Source: Deltaproteobacteria bacterium
GTDB taxonomy: Bacteria > Desulfobacterota > Desulfomonilia > UBA1062
NCBI GenBank assembly: GCA_018434685.1
Contig: JAHDOV010000013.1
Coordinates: forward strand, 219,675 to 283,674
Direction of reading: 5' to 3'
Length of the DNA stretch: 64,000 nucleotides
Part shown: positions 17,171 to 26,366 of the stretch, piece by piece
How the letters are laid out: every line of letters starts with the position of its first letter
Position numbering within the stretch: position 1 is the stretch's first letter
The notes under the pieces: generated by a model
Seen by the model: only the letters and a program-made list of their open reading frames with translations
What the model was told of the DNA's origin: nothing
Databases searched by the model: none
Made by a program: the position numbers and the translations under genes

Positions 17171-18391
17171 CTATATCATAGCCTTCAGAAGTGCCTTCAG
17201 GACGTCGACCAGGGGGATTTCGATGGCCACCACCGGGAGAAGCGGCACCAGGGCTGCTACAATGAGCGGTCCGACCCCCATGATTGTTAACGGGACAGGG
17301 TTCATCTTCCGTGCGTTTATAACACTCTGGTTCAAGTCTGTGAGCGAGGAAAAATCGGGCTCGCCCAGTGCCTCCTCACTAATCTCCGCCCCACCCTCCA
17401 GCCATTTCTCCTCGAACCGTTGCGCCAGAAGGCTGGCAAGCCCCTCGTATGCGAGCACACCCTTGCGTTTTGCTCTGGCGAGCGGCCCGGCGAACACCAT
17501 CACCGGACCTGCAAAGAGAATCAGTTCCAGCAGGAGGAATGCAATGATGATAAACTTATACGACTGGAGTGAGTTCCCGGCATGGACGACCTCGTTGGCG
17601 AGCCTTCCGGCCAGCACGCAGCCGAAGGCAAACGCCGGGAGCGCAAAGGCGGCGGTCGAATCCCCCACAAAGGCCAGCCCGCCGGCCAGATCCGGGTGTT
17701 CAGGAATCACCCTGATGTTCATGAGGGCAACCTGCAGGAGAAATCGTCCCCACAGGAATATCCGCCACAGCCAGCGGCCTGCGATGAAGAAGTATGCCGG
17801 CAGTGCCACCGCACCATACCACCAGCCGGCCAGTGACAGGCTGTACCGACCCTGGTATTCTCTCACTATCCACGTGGCGATGCCGAGGTTCAGATCCGTC
17901 ATGACCGAAGAAATAGCGAGGGCATAGGCAAGGATCAGGAGGACCAGTTCCACCACTGCCGAATCTATGAGCCGCAGGGCAGACTCCAGACTCTTTTTGA
18001 GGCGGGAAAGATCGGCCCTGGCCACGACCCCTGTCAGAACAAACTGCTTCACGACCAGGCCAAGCTGTTTGCTGCAGGTGGTTTCGGCCAGAATGAGAAT
18101 TGGTACGGCAAGCAGAAACCGCCCATATGCAAAGAAATCGAGCAACAGCGACTGCCTGGGCTGCTCTCCAAGGGCAAGGTCCTGGAGAGACGCCAGGACC
18201 AGCAGCGGCAGCCAGGTTATCAGCCCGAAGGCAATGGCCCTGCGGATTGTACCCGGTTTTCCGGGCCTCTCCAGCTTCAGGATACCCTGGAGGCGATCAA
18301 AGGGGCCTCCGGGAAACAGGGCAAAATCGATGTACAACCTGTCGTCCATGCGCATGATCTTCCCTCTCACCGACTCAATCAGGTGAGTCAT
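17171..18391 (-). CDS. Polytopic inner-membrane protein of unknown function
   Basis: A 406-residue protein with about six or seven hydrophobic helices in two groups (roughly 50-125 and 145-335) and a soluble acidic segment near 320-360 (RFEEKWLEGGAEISEEALGEPD). The N-terminus contains MDDRLYIDFALFPGGPFDRL, which precedes the first helix and looks cytosolic. I do not recognise the family; it has no transporter or kinase signature I can name. It is followed at 146 bases by the lipoprotein gene on the same strand, and the two may form an envelope module. It diverges from the sigma-54 sulfatase operon. Confidence 0.65.
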   Translation of the reverse strand: MTHLIESVRGKIMRMDDRLYIDFALFPGGPFDRLQGILKLERPGKPGTIRRAIAFGLITWLPLLVLASLQDLALGEQPRQSLLLDFFAYGRFLLAVPILILAETTCSKQLGLVVKQFVLTGVVARADLSRLKKSLESALRLIDSAVVELVLLILAYALAISSVMTDLNLGIATWIVREYQGRYSLSLAGWWYGAVALPAYFFIAGRWLWRIFLWGRFLLQVALMNIRVIPEHPDLAGGLAFVGDSTAAFALPAFAFGCVLAGRLANEVVHAGNSLQSYKFIIIAFLLLELILFAGPVMVFAGPLARAKRKGVLAYEGLASLLAQRFEEKWLEGGAEISEEALGEPDFSSLTDLNQSVINARKMNPVPLTIMGVGPLIVAALVPLLPVVAIEIPLVDVLKALLKAMI

Positions 18392-18606
18392 CTCAGACCC
18401 GTTATGACCTGGATCAACCGCTCAATCTTACAAGCACAAACAGTTGCATACTAAAATCTTCTCGAGGTGTTCAAAGTTCATGGAGGAAAGCCCTCCCTTT
18501 TCAACATCAGAATAATGCCATAAAGCTGCCAGGCAAGGTACGAGATCCATTTTGCACCCTCGAATCCTATGCGGGAGCAGAAGCCATCCGGACGTATCTG
18601 GTCGAA

Positions 18607-18634
18607 ATGTCGACCTGGGGGCGATATCCTGACT
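18607..18634 (+). promoter_or_regulatory. Conserved upstream activator site, copy 1
   Basis: ATGTCGACCTG-GG-GGCGATATC-C-TGACT. 25 of 28 bases are identical to 41477-41504, and in both places the site starts exactly 126 bases before the -24 element. Likely binding site of the sigma-54 activator encoded at 39302-41488. Confidence 0.72.
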
Positions 18635-18691
18635 CTGCACCGTTCTCCCCCCGCTTTTCCCCAGGTAGTTTCCAGACAGTATTCTCTTGAA

Positions 18692-18704
18692 TATCATAAT
18701 GTTA
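18692..18704 (+). promoter_or_regulatory. IHF-type site, sulfatase operon
   Basis: TATCATAATGTTA matches WATCAA-N4-TTR at 12 of 13 positions and ends 28 bases before the -24 box. Confidence 0.55.
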
Positions 18705-18732
18705 GCTGTCTGCCTGCAGGTCGCATCACAGC

Positions 18733-18748
18733 TGGCATTGATCTCGCA
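18733..18748 (+). promoter_or_regulatory. Sigma-54 promoter of the sulfatase operon
   Basis: TGGCATTGATCTCGCA matches the -24/-12 consensus with correct GG-GC spacing; predicted start about 18759. The 9 bases CAGCTGGCAT-centred core and ATCTCGCA are identical to the promoter at 41603-41618. Confidence 0.8.
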
Positions 18749-18760
18749 GTAGTCCATTAC

Positions 18761-19099
18761 GTGATTATTGTTCTGGTAAAAATCATACCAAGACCCGGGC
18801 AGAAACAGGTGATCCTGGATCTCTTCCAGTCTGTGAGCGGCCCTACCTCGATGAAATCAGGATGCATGGAGTGCTCGATCTACGACAAATTCAATGATGA
18901 CGAAACAATCCTCTACCTCGAACAATGGTCCTCCATGGAGGCCCTGCAACAGCATATCGTCTCCGTGATCTACAACCGGGTTCTGGCTGCCATGGAGTTC
19001 GCCTGCGAACAACCCGAGATCTACTTCCATGAGATATCCCATACCCGGGGCTTTGAATTCGTAGAGGCATTGAGGGAACAACCACCGCGCGAAAGCTGA
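18761..19099 (+). CDS. ABM-fold (antibiotic biosynthesis monooxygenase-like) protein, copy 1
   Basis: A 112-residue protein starting at GTG 18761. The start is set by alignment to the paralogue at 55669 (VIIVLVKIIPRPGQ against MVICMVRIIPKPER) and because the sigma-54 promoter forbids an earlier one. The sequence fits the dimeric alpha-beta barrel ABM family: PTSMKSGCMECSIYDKF, LYLEQWSSMEALQQHI. Such proteins act as cofactor-free monooxygenases, haem- or quinone-binding proteins or small-molecule binders. The conserved C-x2-C in SGCMEC is shared by both paralogues and unusual for ABM proteins; in an anaerobe a non-oxygenase role is likely. It is the first gene of the sulfatase operon, 7 bases before the SulP gene. 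Confidence 0.75.
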   Translation: MIIVLVKIIPRPGQKQVILDLFQSVSGPTSMKSGCMECSIYDKFNDDETILYLEQWSSMEALQQHIVSVIYNRVLAAMEFACEQPEIYFHEISHTRGFEFVEALREQPPRES

Positions 19100-19106
19100 G
19101 AAGACT

Positions 19107-20804
19107 ATGAACATGAAAAAGCATGCGAAAATTGCAGGACCATCAGCATTGGTCCCATCTCTAAGCTGGCTGCCGGCATACCGGAAAGAATGGCTGCGCC
19201 CTGATGCGATTGCAGGCCTGACTGCCGCCTCGGTGGTCATCCCCAAAGCCATGGCCTATGCAGCCATAGCCGGCCTGCCGGTGGAAGTTGGTCTGTACAC
19301 AATCTTTATCCCCATGGTGATCTATGTCGTCTTCGGCACGTCGCGGCCGCTGAGCATGAGCACGACCACCACCATAGCCATCCTGACCGCCACCCAAGTG
19401 GCTCTGGTGGCACCGAACAACACCGCTGCCGAGTACCTGGCAGCTGCATCCACCCTGGCACTGCTCGTCGGGGCCATTCTGGTGCTGGCAGCGGTCCTGC
19501 GCCTCGGTTTTATCGCCAACTTCATCTCAGATCCGGTGCTGACCGGATTCAAGGCAGGTATCGGTCTGGTTATCGTGGTAGACCAGGTCCCCAAGCTGCT
19601 GGGACAGCACTTTGACAAGGGCGGATTCTTTCATAACATGGTTTCCATTGCCCGTGACCTGCCGGAGCTGTCTGTGCCGACACTCGTGCTCTCTCTCATC
19701 ATGCTGGCACTCATCATAGGCATGGAGCGCTTCATGCCTCGCTCACCCGCACCGCTTCTGGCAGTCATAGTGGGTATAGCTGCATCGGCCCTGCTGGGGC
19801 TGGAAGGCAGGGGGGTCTCCATCGTGGGAGATATCCCGGCCGGTCTTCCTGCATTCAAGGTCCCGGACGTTTCCCTGGCGAGCCAGCTGTGGCCCGGCGC
19901 GCTGGGCATCGCACTGATGAGCTTTGTCGAGACCATTGCAGCCGGACGCGCCTTCCTCAGGCACGGCGAGCCGAACCCGGACGCGAACCAGGAACTCTTC
20001 GCACTGGGCCTCGCCAATGCAGCAGGCAGCCTGTTCCAGACCATGCCGGCCGGTGGAGGGACCTCGCAGACCGCAGTGAACCGCAATGCCGGGGCCCACA
20101 CCCAGGCAGCAGCCATGGTGACGGCAGCGATCGCCGTGGCCTCCATGCTCTTTCTGGCACCGCTTATCGGCCTCATGCCACAGGCTACCCTGGCCGCCGT
20201 GGTGGTGGCCACGTCCATCGGCCTGGTCAATCCTGCCGAGTTCCGCAGTATCCGGCATATCCGTCATGTCGAGTTCCGCTGGGCAGTCGTGGCACTCCTG
20301 GGCGTGCTGTTCCTGGGCACGCTCAAGGGCATCCTCGTGGCCGTTATCGTCTCCATGCTGGCTCTCCTGCACCAGGCCAACAACCCTCCGGTGTATGTCC
20401 TGGGGCGCATTCCCCGAACGAATGCCTTCCGCCCTCGCTCAAAGGAGCACCCGGAAGATGAGAGCTTCGAAGGACTGCTCATGCTGCACACCGAGGGAAG
20501 GATGCACTTCGCCAGCGCCCCCCGGGCAGGTCAGAAGATGCTGGCACTGGTTCAGGAACATAACCCGAAGGTCGTAGTGCTCGATTTCAGCGCCATCCCG
20601 GATATCGAGTATACGGCGCTGAGGATGCTGACCGAGGCAGAGGAGAATCTGCGCGAAGGAGGAATCACGCTGTGGCTCACAGCGCTGAGCCCTGAGGCCC
20701 TCAACGTCATACGCCAGGCCCCGCTCGGCAAAACCCTTGGCCGGGAGCGCATGTTCTACACCCTGGAACAGGCCGTGGAGAACTACCAGACGATGGTGAG
20801 GTAA
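19107..20804 (+). CDS. SulP-family anion (sulfate) transporter with STAS domain
   Basis: A 565-residue inner-membrane protein. The SulP hallmark region (IAGLTAASVVIPKAMAYA, GLPVEVGLYT) opens the transmembrane part (about 30-430, around 12 to 14 segments). A cytosolic STAS domain (about 450-560) contains VVVLDFSAIPDIEYTALRML. SulP proteins move sulfate, bicarbonate or dicarboxylates. In front of a sulfatase maturase and sulfatase genes, sulfate is the likeliest cargo, either taking up sulfate or exporting the sulfate released in the cytosol; direction is not visible from sequence. Confidence 0.9.
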   Translation: MNMKKHAKIAGPSALVPSLSWLPAYRKEWLRPDAIAGLTAASVVIPKAMAYAAIAGLPVEVGLYTIFIPMVIYVVFGTSRPLSMSTTTTIAILTATQVALVAPNNTAAEYLAAASTLALLVGAILVLAAVLRLGFIANFISDPVLTGFKAGIGLVIVVDQVPKLLGQHFDKGGFFHNMVSIARDLPELSVPTLVLSLIMLALIIGMERFMPRSPAPLLAVIVGIAASALLGLEGRGVSIVGDIPAGLPAFKVPDVSLASQLWPGALGIALMSFVETIAAGRAFLRHGEPNPDANQELFALGLANAAGSLFQTMPAGGGTSQTAVNRNAGAHTQAAAMVTAAIAVASMLFLAPLIGLMPQATLAAVVVATSIGLVNPAEFRSIRHIRHVEFRWAVVALLGVLFLGTLKGILVAVIVSMLALLHQANNPPVYVLGRIPRTNAFRPRSKEHPEDESFEGLLMLHTEGRMHFASAPRAGQKMLALVQEHNPKVVVLDFSAIPDIEYTALRMLTEAEENLREGGITLWLTALSPEALNVIRQAPLGKTLGRERMFYTLEQAVENYQTMVR

Positions 20805-20810
20805 AAGACT

Positions 20811-22130
20811 ATGAGTGATGCACAGACCCTGAACATGTCAATGCCGCAACCGGACATACCGGCCTCTTTCCACATCATGGCCAAGCCCTCCGGGGCACGG
20901 TGCAACCTGAGCTGCAGGTACTGCTTCTTTCTCAAGAAGGACCGGCTCTATCCGGATACGCCCTGGCGCATGACCGACGAGGTGCTGGAAAGTTACATCC
21001 GTCAGACCATAGAGGGCCAGCGGGTCCCGCACGCCACCATTGCCTGGCAGGGCGGTGAACCCACGCTCATGGGTATTGACTTCTTCCGGCGGGCTATAGA
21101 GCTCGAAAACAAGTATCGCAGGCCCGGGATGCGTATCGAGAACACGCTTCAGACCAACGGTATCCTCCTGGACGACGAGTGGTGCCGGTTTCTCAAGGAG
21201 CACGATTTCCTCGTGGGCCTGAGCCTCGACGGTCCGAGGGAGATGCACGACGCCTACCGGGTGGACAAGGCCGGCAGACCGACCTTTGACAAGGTCATGC
21301 ACGCTGCCCGGCTGCTCCAGGACCACCAGGTGGAATTCAATATCCTGGCAACGGTCCACGCAAAAAACGGCGATCATCCACTTAAGGTCTACCGGTTCTT
21401 CCGTGACGAACTCGGCGCCCGCTATCTCCAGTTCATCCCCATTGTGGAGCGCGACAACGACACCGGCTTCCAGGAGGGTTCTGCGGTCACGGACCGCTCT
21501 GTCGGTGCACAGCAATACGGACACTTCCTCGTGGACATGTTCGATGAGTGGGTACGCCGCGACGTGGGCGAGATGTTCGTGCTGAACTTCGACGGCCCCC
21601 TGGCCAACTGGCTCGGATCGCCCTCCACCTGCATCTTTTCCCCGGTCTGCGGCGAGGGCATGGCACTGGAGCGCAACGGCGACCTCTACTCCTGCGACCA
21701 CTTCGTGGAGCCCCGCTACTTCCTGGGCAACATCATGGAGACCCCCATGGTGGAGATCCTGGCATCTCACAAGCAGCAGCAGTTCGGCCGGGCCAAGCGG
21801 GACAGCCTGCCCCGCTACTGCCGGGAGTGTGAGGTGCTCTTTGTCTGCAACGGCGAGTGCCCAAAAAACCGCTTTCTCATGACACCGGACGGTGAGCCGG
21901 GACTGAACTACCTCTGTGAAGGGTACAAGATGTTCTTCAAGCACGTGGACCGTCCCATGCGTCTCATGGCCCAGCTTCTGCGCACCGGCAGGCAGGCATC
22001 CGAGGTCATGCGGTTCTACGCACAGGAGGACAGGACGCTGCGCGAGAGCTGCGCACACATGGGCCGCAACGAACCGTGCCCGTGCGGCAGCGGCAAAAAG
22101 GTGAAGCACTGCCACGGCACGGCTTCGTGA
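20811..22130 (+). CDS. Anaerobic sulfatase-maturating enzyme (radical SAM, SPASM)
   Basis: A 439-residue radical-SAM enzyme that converts a sulfatase active-site Cys (or Ser) to formylglycine. The SAM cluster motif is C31-x3-C35-x2-C38 (CNLSCRYC). The SPASM/auxiliary-cluster cysteines appear in CGEGMALERNGDLYSCDHFV and RYCRECEVLFVCNGECPKNR. The Asp of CDHF matches the catalytic Asp of known anSMEs. A C-terminal SEC-C motif (CPCGSGKKVKHC), usual in this family, closes the protein. It starts 7 bases after the SulP gene and directly precedes four Cys-type sulfatases, which are its obvious substrates. Confidence 0.95.
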   Translation: MSDAQTLNMSMPQPDIPASFHIMAKPSGARCNLSCRYCFFLKKDRLYPDTPWRMTDEVLESYIRQTIEGQRVPHATIAWQGGEPTLMGIDFFRRAIELENKYRRPGMRIENTLQTNGILLDDEWCRFLKEHDFLVGLSLDGPREMHDAYRVDKAGRPTFDKVMHAARLLQDHQVEFNILATVHAKNGDHPLKVYRFFRDELGARYLQFIPIVERDNDTGFQEGSAVTDRSVGAQQYGHFLVDMFDEWVRRDVGEMFVLNFDGPLANWLGSPSTCIFSPVCGEGMALERNGDLYSCDHFVEPRYFLGNIMETPMVEILASHKQQQFGRAKRDSLPRYCRECEVLFVCNGECPKNRFLMTPDGEPGLNYLCEGYKMFFKHVDRPMRLMAQLLRTGRQASEVMRFYAQEDRTLRESCAHMGRNEPCPCGSGKKVKHCHGTAS

Positions 22131-22235
22131 GGCCTCAGCACTGGCAGATAAAGGAGGGCTCCGGAGAGAGTCGCTTTGGTTATGACAGAGGCGCTTATGG
22201 CGCCGGAACAGAAGAGCTAAAGGAGGGAAAATCTT

Positions 22236-23717
22236 ATGGCTGAAACAAAGAAACCGAATATTCTGATCCTGTGGGGTGACGATGTGGGCTGGTGGAACAT
22301 CAGCTACAACAGCCGGGGACAGATGGGCTACCGCACCCCCAACATCGACCGGATTGCCAACGAGGGCATCGCCTTCACCGACTACTATGCCCAGCAGAGC
22401 TGCACCGCAGGCCGGGCGGCCTTCATCACCGGTCAGAACCCGGTACGCACCGGCCTGACCAAGGTGGGCATGCCCGGTGCCGCCCTTGGGCTGCAGCCCG
22501 AGGACCCGACCATCGCCGAGATGCTCAAGCCCCTGGGCTATGCCACGGGCCAGTTCGGCAAGAACCACCTGGGAGACAAGGACGAATTCCTGCCTTCAAA
22601 CCACGGTTTCGACGAGTTCTTCGGCAATCTCTATCACCTCAATGCCGAGGAAGAGCCGGAGCTTCCCGATTATCCGAAGGACCCGGCCTTCAGGAAGAAG
22701 TTCGGCCCGCGGGGTGTGATCCACAGCTTCGCTGATGGCCGCATCGAGGACACCGGTCCACTCACCAGGAAACGCATGGAGACCATCGACGGGGAAGTTA
22801 CCGAGAAGGCACTCGCCTTCATCGAGAAAGCCCACAAGGACGGCAAGCCCTTCTTTCTGTGGTGGAACTCCACACACATGCACTTCAGGACCCATGTTCA
22901 CAAGGACTACGAGGGCAAAAGTGGCCAGGGGTTCTACAACGATGCCATGGTCTATCACGATGACCAGGTCGGGGTTATGCTCAAAAAGCTCGACGAGCTC
23001 GGCATCGCGGACAACACGATCGTCATGTACTCCACCGACAACGGCCCCCACTACAACACCTGGCCGGATGCGGGCATCACGCCCTTCCGCAGCGAAAAGA
23101 ACACCAACTGGGAGGGCGGCTGGCGCGTGCCGGCCTTCGTGCGCTGGCCCGGAAAATTCAAGGCGGGCACCGTGCTCAACGGCATCGTCTCGCACCAGGA
23201 CTGGCTGCCGACGCTCCTGGCTGCCGCGGGCGAGCCCGACATCAGGGAGAAGCTGCTCAAGGGCCACAAGGCAGGCAAAAAGACCTTCAGGGTCCACATC
23301 GACGGTATCAACATGCTGCCCTACCTGACCGGCACGGTAAAAGAGAGCCCCCGTGAATCATTCTTTTACATCAATGATGACGGCCAGCTCGTGGCCCTGC
23401 GCTACAATGACTGGAAACTCGTCTTCATGGAGCAGAGGGCAAAACAGCTGGCCTGCTGGCAGGAGCCGTTCGTACCGCTACGCTTCCCCAAGGTCTTCAA
23501 CCTTCGGCGCGACCCCTTCGAGCGGGCGGACGAGAATTCGAATACCTACTGGGACTGGGTCATGGACCATGTCTTCCTGTGCGTCCCGGTCCAGGCCTTT
23601 GTAACCCAGCAGATCCAGTCGTTCAGAGAGTTCCCGCCCCGGCAGAAACCGGCTTCGTTCAATCTGGACCAGGTGATGGATCAGCTGCAGGATGTCCAGG
23701 GCAGTGGTATGCATTGA
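22236..23717 (+). CDS. Type I sulfatase, compact form (493 aa)
   Basis: Alkaline-phosphatase-fold sulfatase. The metal site begins ILWGDDVGWW and the modification motif is C56-T-A-G-R in QQSCTAGRAAFITGQ, with Ala in place of the usual Pro. The second metal motif is STDNGPHYNTWPD, followed by GGWRVPAFVRWPG. No signal peptide is present, so it should act in the cytosol. It is shorter than the three others in the operon and lacks their C-terminal lectin-like domain. AAAGGAGG lies before the start. Substrate unknown; aryl or alkyl sulfate esters are plausible. Confidence 0.92.
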   Translation: MAETKKPNILILWGDDVGWWNISYNSRGQMGYRTPNIDRIANEGIAFTDYYAQQSCTAGRAAFITGQNPVRTGLTKVGMPGAALGLQPEDPTIAEMLKPLGYATGQFGKNHLGDKDEFLPSNHGFDEFFGNLYHLNAEEEPELPDYPKDPAFRKKFGPRGVIHSFADGRIEDTGPLTRKRMETIDGEVTEKALAFIEKAHKDGKPFFLWWNSTHMHFRTHVHKDYEGKSGQGFYNDAMVYHDDQVGVMLKKLDELGIADNTIVMYSTDNGPHYNTWPDAGITPFRSEKNTNWEGGWRVPAFVRWPGKFKAGTVLNGIVSHQDWLPTLLAAAGEPDIREKLLKGHKAGKKTFRVHIDGINMLPYLTGTVKESPRESFFYINDDGQLVALRYNDWKLVFMEQRAKQLACWQEPFVPLRFPKVFNLRRDPFERADENSNTYWDWVMDHVFLCVPVQAFVTQQIQSFREFPPRQKPASFNLDQVMDQLQDVQGSGMH

Positions 23718-23725
23718 GGTTTCAT

Positions 23726-23767
23726 CGGGGTGGAGACCTCGTTTGTAGAGCCAGGATCTCCACCCCG
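23726..23767 (+). other. Intra-operon hairpin between sulfatase genes 1 and 2
   Basis: cggggtggaga (23726-23736) pairs perfectly with tctccaccccg (23757-23767) across a 20-nt loop. No U-run follows, so it more likely stabilises or segments the mRNA than terminates it. Confidence 0.5.
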
Positions 23768-23852
23768 TCGCAGCAGATGTGCCTGCCGGGGAAACTCGAC
23801 AGGTCACTGGTGACAATCTGATGAAAATCCAGTTTTCGAAAGGAGTTAAATC

Positions 23853-26228
23853 ATGAGTTCACAAGACAAGAAACACCGTTCACATCTCCCTATGCCGAAC
23901 ACATCGCGATCCCAGTTCATCGCGTACGACGCGAAGGACCCGGACAGCAAGTTCCCGCCGATCGAGCAGTTGCGCCCGCCCACGGGAGCGCCCAACGTCC
24001 TGATCGTCCTGATTGACGATGCCGGGTTCGGCTCATCCAGCGCCTTCGGCGGACCGTGCCAGACTCCCAGCGCGGAAAAGCTGGCTGCGGACGGCCTGAA
24101 GTTCAACCGTTTTCACACCACCGCGCTTTGCTCTCCCACCCGCCAGGCGCTTCTTACCGGACGCAACCACCACTCCGCAGGCATGGGCGGAATCACCGAG
24201 ATCGCCACCGGCGCGCCGGGTTACTGCTCGGTGTTGCCGAACACCATGTCTCCCCTGGCGAAGACTCTCAAGCTCAACGGCTACAACACGGCGCAGTTCG
24301 GCAAGTGCCATGAGGTGCCGGTTTGGGAGACGAGCCCGGTAGGCCCGTTCAATGCCTGGCCCACGGGCGGCGGCGGATTCGAGTACTTCTATGGTTTCAT
24401 CGGCGGCGAGGCGAACCAGTGGTACCCGACCCTCTACGAGGGGACCACGCCGGTCGAGCCTGAGAAGACCCCCGAGGAGGGATACCACCTCATGGAGGAT
24501 ATGACCGACAAGGCCATGAACTGGATCTCGCAGCAAAAGGCGCTCGCGCCCGACAAGCCGTTCTTCGTCTACTTCGCCCCCGGCGCGACCCACGCCCCAC
24601 ACCATGTGCCCAAGGAATGGGCTGATAAGTACAAGGGCAAGTTCGATCACGGATGGGACAAGCTGCGAGAGGAGACCATTCTCCGGCAGAAGAAGCTCGG
24701 TGTTATCCCCCAGGATTGCCAGCTTACCGTGCGCCACAAAGAGATTCCGGCGTGGGACGAGATACCCGAGGGGTTCAAACCGTTCCTGCGCCGCGAGATG
24801 GAAGTGTACGCAGGCTTTCTCGAGTACACCGATCACCACGTAGGCCGGATACTGGATGGCTTGAAGAAGCTCGGCATCTTCGAGGACACGCTTATTTACT
24901 ACATCATCGGCGACAATGGCGCATCGGCCGAGGGTGGTATCAACGGCTGTTTCAACGAAATGAGTTACTTCAACAGCCTGCAGAGCTTAGAAACGCCCGA
25001 GTACCTTTCGGCCCGGCTTGAAAAGCTCGGCGGCCCTGAGTCCTACAATCATTACGCTGTGGGCTGGGCCCATGCGATGAACACGCCCTACCAGTGGACT
25101 AAGCAGGTCGCTTCGCACTGGGGCGGCACGCGCAACGGCACCATCGTTTCCTGGCCGAAGGGGATCAAGGCCAAGGGCGAGATACGTTCGCAGTTCAGCC
25201 ATGTGATTGACGTGGCCCCCACCGTGCTCGATGCGGCGGGAATTCCCCAGCCGGTCTCGGTGGACGGTATCCAGCAGGACCCGATCGAGGGCACCAGCAT
25301 GCTCTATGCCTTCAACGACGCCAAGGCCCCTGAGCAGCACGAGATCCAGTACTTCGAGATGTTCGGCAATCGCGGCATCTACCACAAGGGATGGACCGCG
25401 GTGACTCATCACCGGACTCCGTGGGCTGCCTTGGATTTGAAACCCCCGGCCTTCGACGACGATATCTGGGAGCTCTACGACACCACCAAGGACTGGAGTC
25501 AGTCCAAGGACCTGTCAAAGGAGAATCCTCAGAAGCTCCATGAGCTGCAGCGTCTCTGGCTGATCGAGGCCACGCGCTACAAGGTGTTGCCGCTGGATGA
25601 TCGTATGATGGAGAAGATGAATCCGGACACAGCCGGACGGCCGGTGTTGATCAAGGGCAAGACCCAGCTGCTGTTCGGCGGCATGGGCCGCCTGTCGGAG
25701 AACTGCATCCTCAGCATCAAGAACAAGTCGCACTCCGTGACCGCAGAGATCGTGGTACCTTCAAGCGGCGCCGAGGGTGTCATCATCGCTCAGGGTGCCA
25801 ACATCGGCGGCTGGAGCCTGTACGCCAAGGACGGCAAGCTCAAGTACTGCTACAACTGGGGCGGTTTCAAACACTTCATCGTCGGTTCCGAACAGGTGAT
25901 CCCTGCCGGGCAGCACCAGGTGCGCATGGAGTTCGCCTACGCCGGCGGCGGCTTGGGCAAGGGCGGCAAGGCGACGCTCTTCATCGACGGGAAGAAGGCA
26001 GGCGAGGGAAACATTGGAGGAACGCTGGCGATCGTCTTCTCCGCTGACGACGGCTGTGACGTCGGCGAAGACAGCGGTGCTCCTGTCTCCCCGGAGTACG
26101 GCTCGCGGGGCAACGCCTTCAACGGCGAGGTCAAGGGCGTTTTGCTTTCGATAACCGACGATCCGCTAAATGCGGATCACATGATCACAGCAGAAGACGC
26201 CATCCGCGTCGCGCTGGCGCGTCAGTAA
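23853..26228 (+). CDS. Type I sulfatase, long form (791 aa), second in operon
   Basis: Catalytic domain about 45-560: IVLIDDAGFGSSS, modification motif C93-S-P-T-R (TTALCSPTRQALLTGRNHH), GDNGASAEGG, and QVASHWGGTRNGTIVSWP. A C-terminal beta-sandwich domain (about 620-790, with VVPSSGAEGVIIAQGANIGGW) resembles LamG/concanavalin-like modules. Length and domain order are like mycobacterial AtsA/AtsD-type arylsulfatases. No signal peptide. It diverges from the next two sulfatases, especially in the 40 residues before the core. AAAGGAG precedes the ATG. Confidence 0.93.
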   Translation: MSSQDKKHRSHLPMPNTSRSQFIAYDAKDPDSKFPPIEQLRPPTGAPNVLIVLIDDAGFGSSSAFGGPCQTPSAEKLAADGLKFNRFHTTALCSPTRQALLTGRNHHSAGMGGITEIATGAPGYCSVLPNTMSPLAKTLKLNGYNTAQFGKCHEVPVWETSPVGPFNAWPTGGGGFEYFYGFIGGEANQWYPTLYEGTTPVEPEKTPEEGYHLMEDMTDKAMNWISQQKALAPDKPFFVYFAPGATHAPHHVPKEWADKYKGKFDHGWDKLREETILRQKKLGVIPQDCQLTVRHKEIPAWDEIPEGFKPFLRREMEVYAGFLEYTDHHVGRILDGLKKLGIFEDTLIYYIIGDNGASAEGGINGCFNEMSYFNSLQSLETPEYLSARLEKLGGPESYNHYAVGWAHAMNTPYQWTKQVASHWGGTRNGTIVSWPKGIKAKGEIRSQFSHVIDVAPTVLDAAGIPQPVSVDGIQQDPIEGTSMLYAFNDAKAPEQHEIQYFEMFGNRGIYHKGWTAVTHHRTPWAALDLKPPAFDDDIWELYDTTKDWSQSKDLSKENPQKLHELQRLWLIEATRYKVLPLDDRMMEKMNPDTAGRPVLIKGKTQLLFGGMGRLSENCILSIKNKSHSVTAEIVVPSSGAEGVIIAQGANIGGWSLYAKDGKLKYCYNWGGFKHFIVGSEQVIPAGQHQVRMEFAYAGGGLGKGGKATLFIDGKKAGEGNIGGTLAIVFSADDGCDVGEDSGAPVSPEYGSRGNAFNGEVKGVLLSITDDPLNADHMITAEDAIRVALARQ

Positions 26229-26240
26229 ATAGATTCAGGG

Positions 26241-26266
26241 CCGGCAGCCCAAACCCGGGCTGCCGG
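26241..26266 (+). other. Intra-operon hairpin between sulfatase genes 2 and 3
   Basis: ccggcagccc (26241-26250) pairs with gggctgccgg (26257-26266) around a 6-nt loop, 12 bases past the stop; no T-run. A transcript-processing or attenuation role is possible. Confidence 0.55.
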
Positions 26267-26366
26267 GATTGAACGGGCATAATGATGCAACGGGGAAGAA
26301 AACTTCCGGCCAGACACTGAGGCGCTTGTGACCAGGAGAATACACAGAGATAAAGGAGGGTATCTC

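Larger units (their letters stand above)
18392..18760. other. Control region of the sulfatase operon
   Basis: About 370 bases between divergent genes. I find no credible gene; a minus frame across it is Cys/Leu-rich noise. It holds an upstream site (18607-18634), an IHF site (18692-18704) and a -24/-12 promoter (18733-18748), each matched in a second copy upstream of 41657. Confidence 0.7.

Noticed and set aside
20838..22568. 576-codon minus-strand frame opposite the sulfatase maturase
   Set aside because: Spans two real genes on the other strand and reads His/Val/Ala-rich without motifs.
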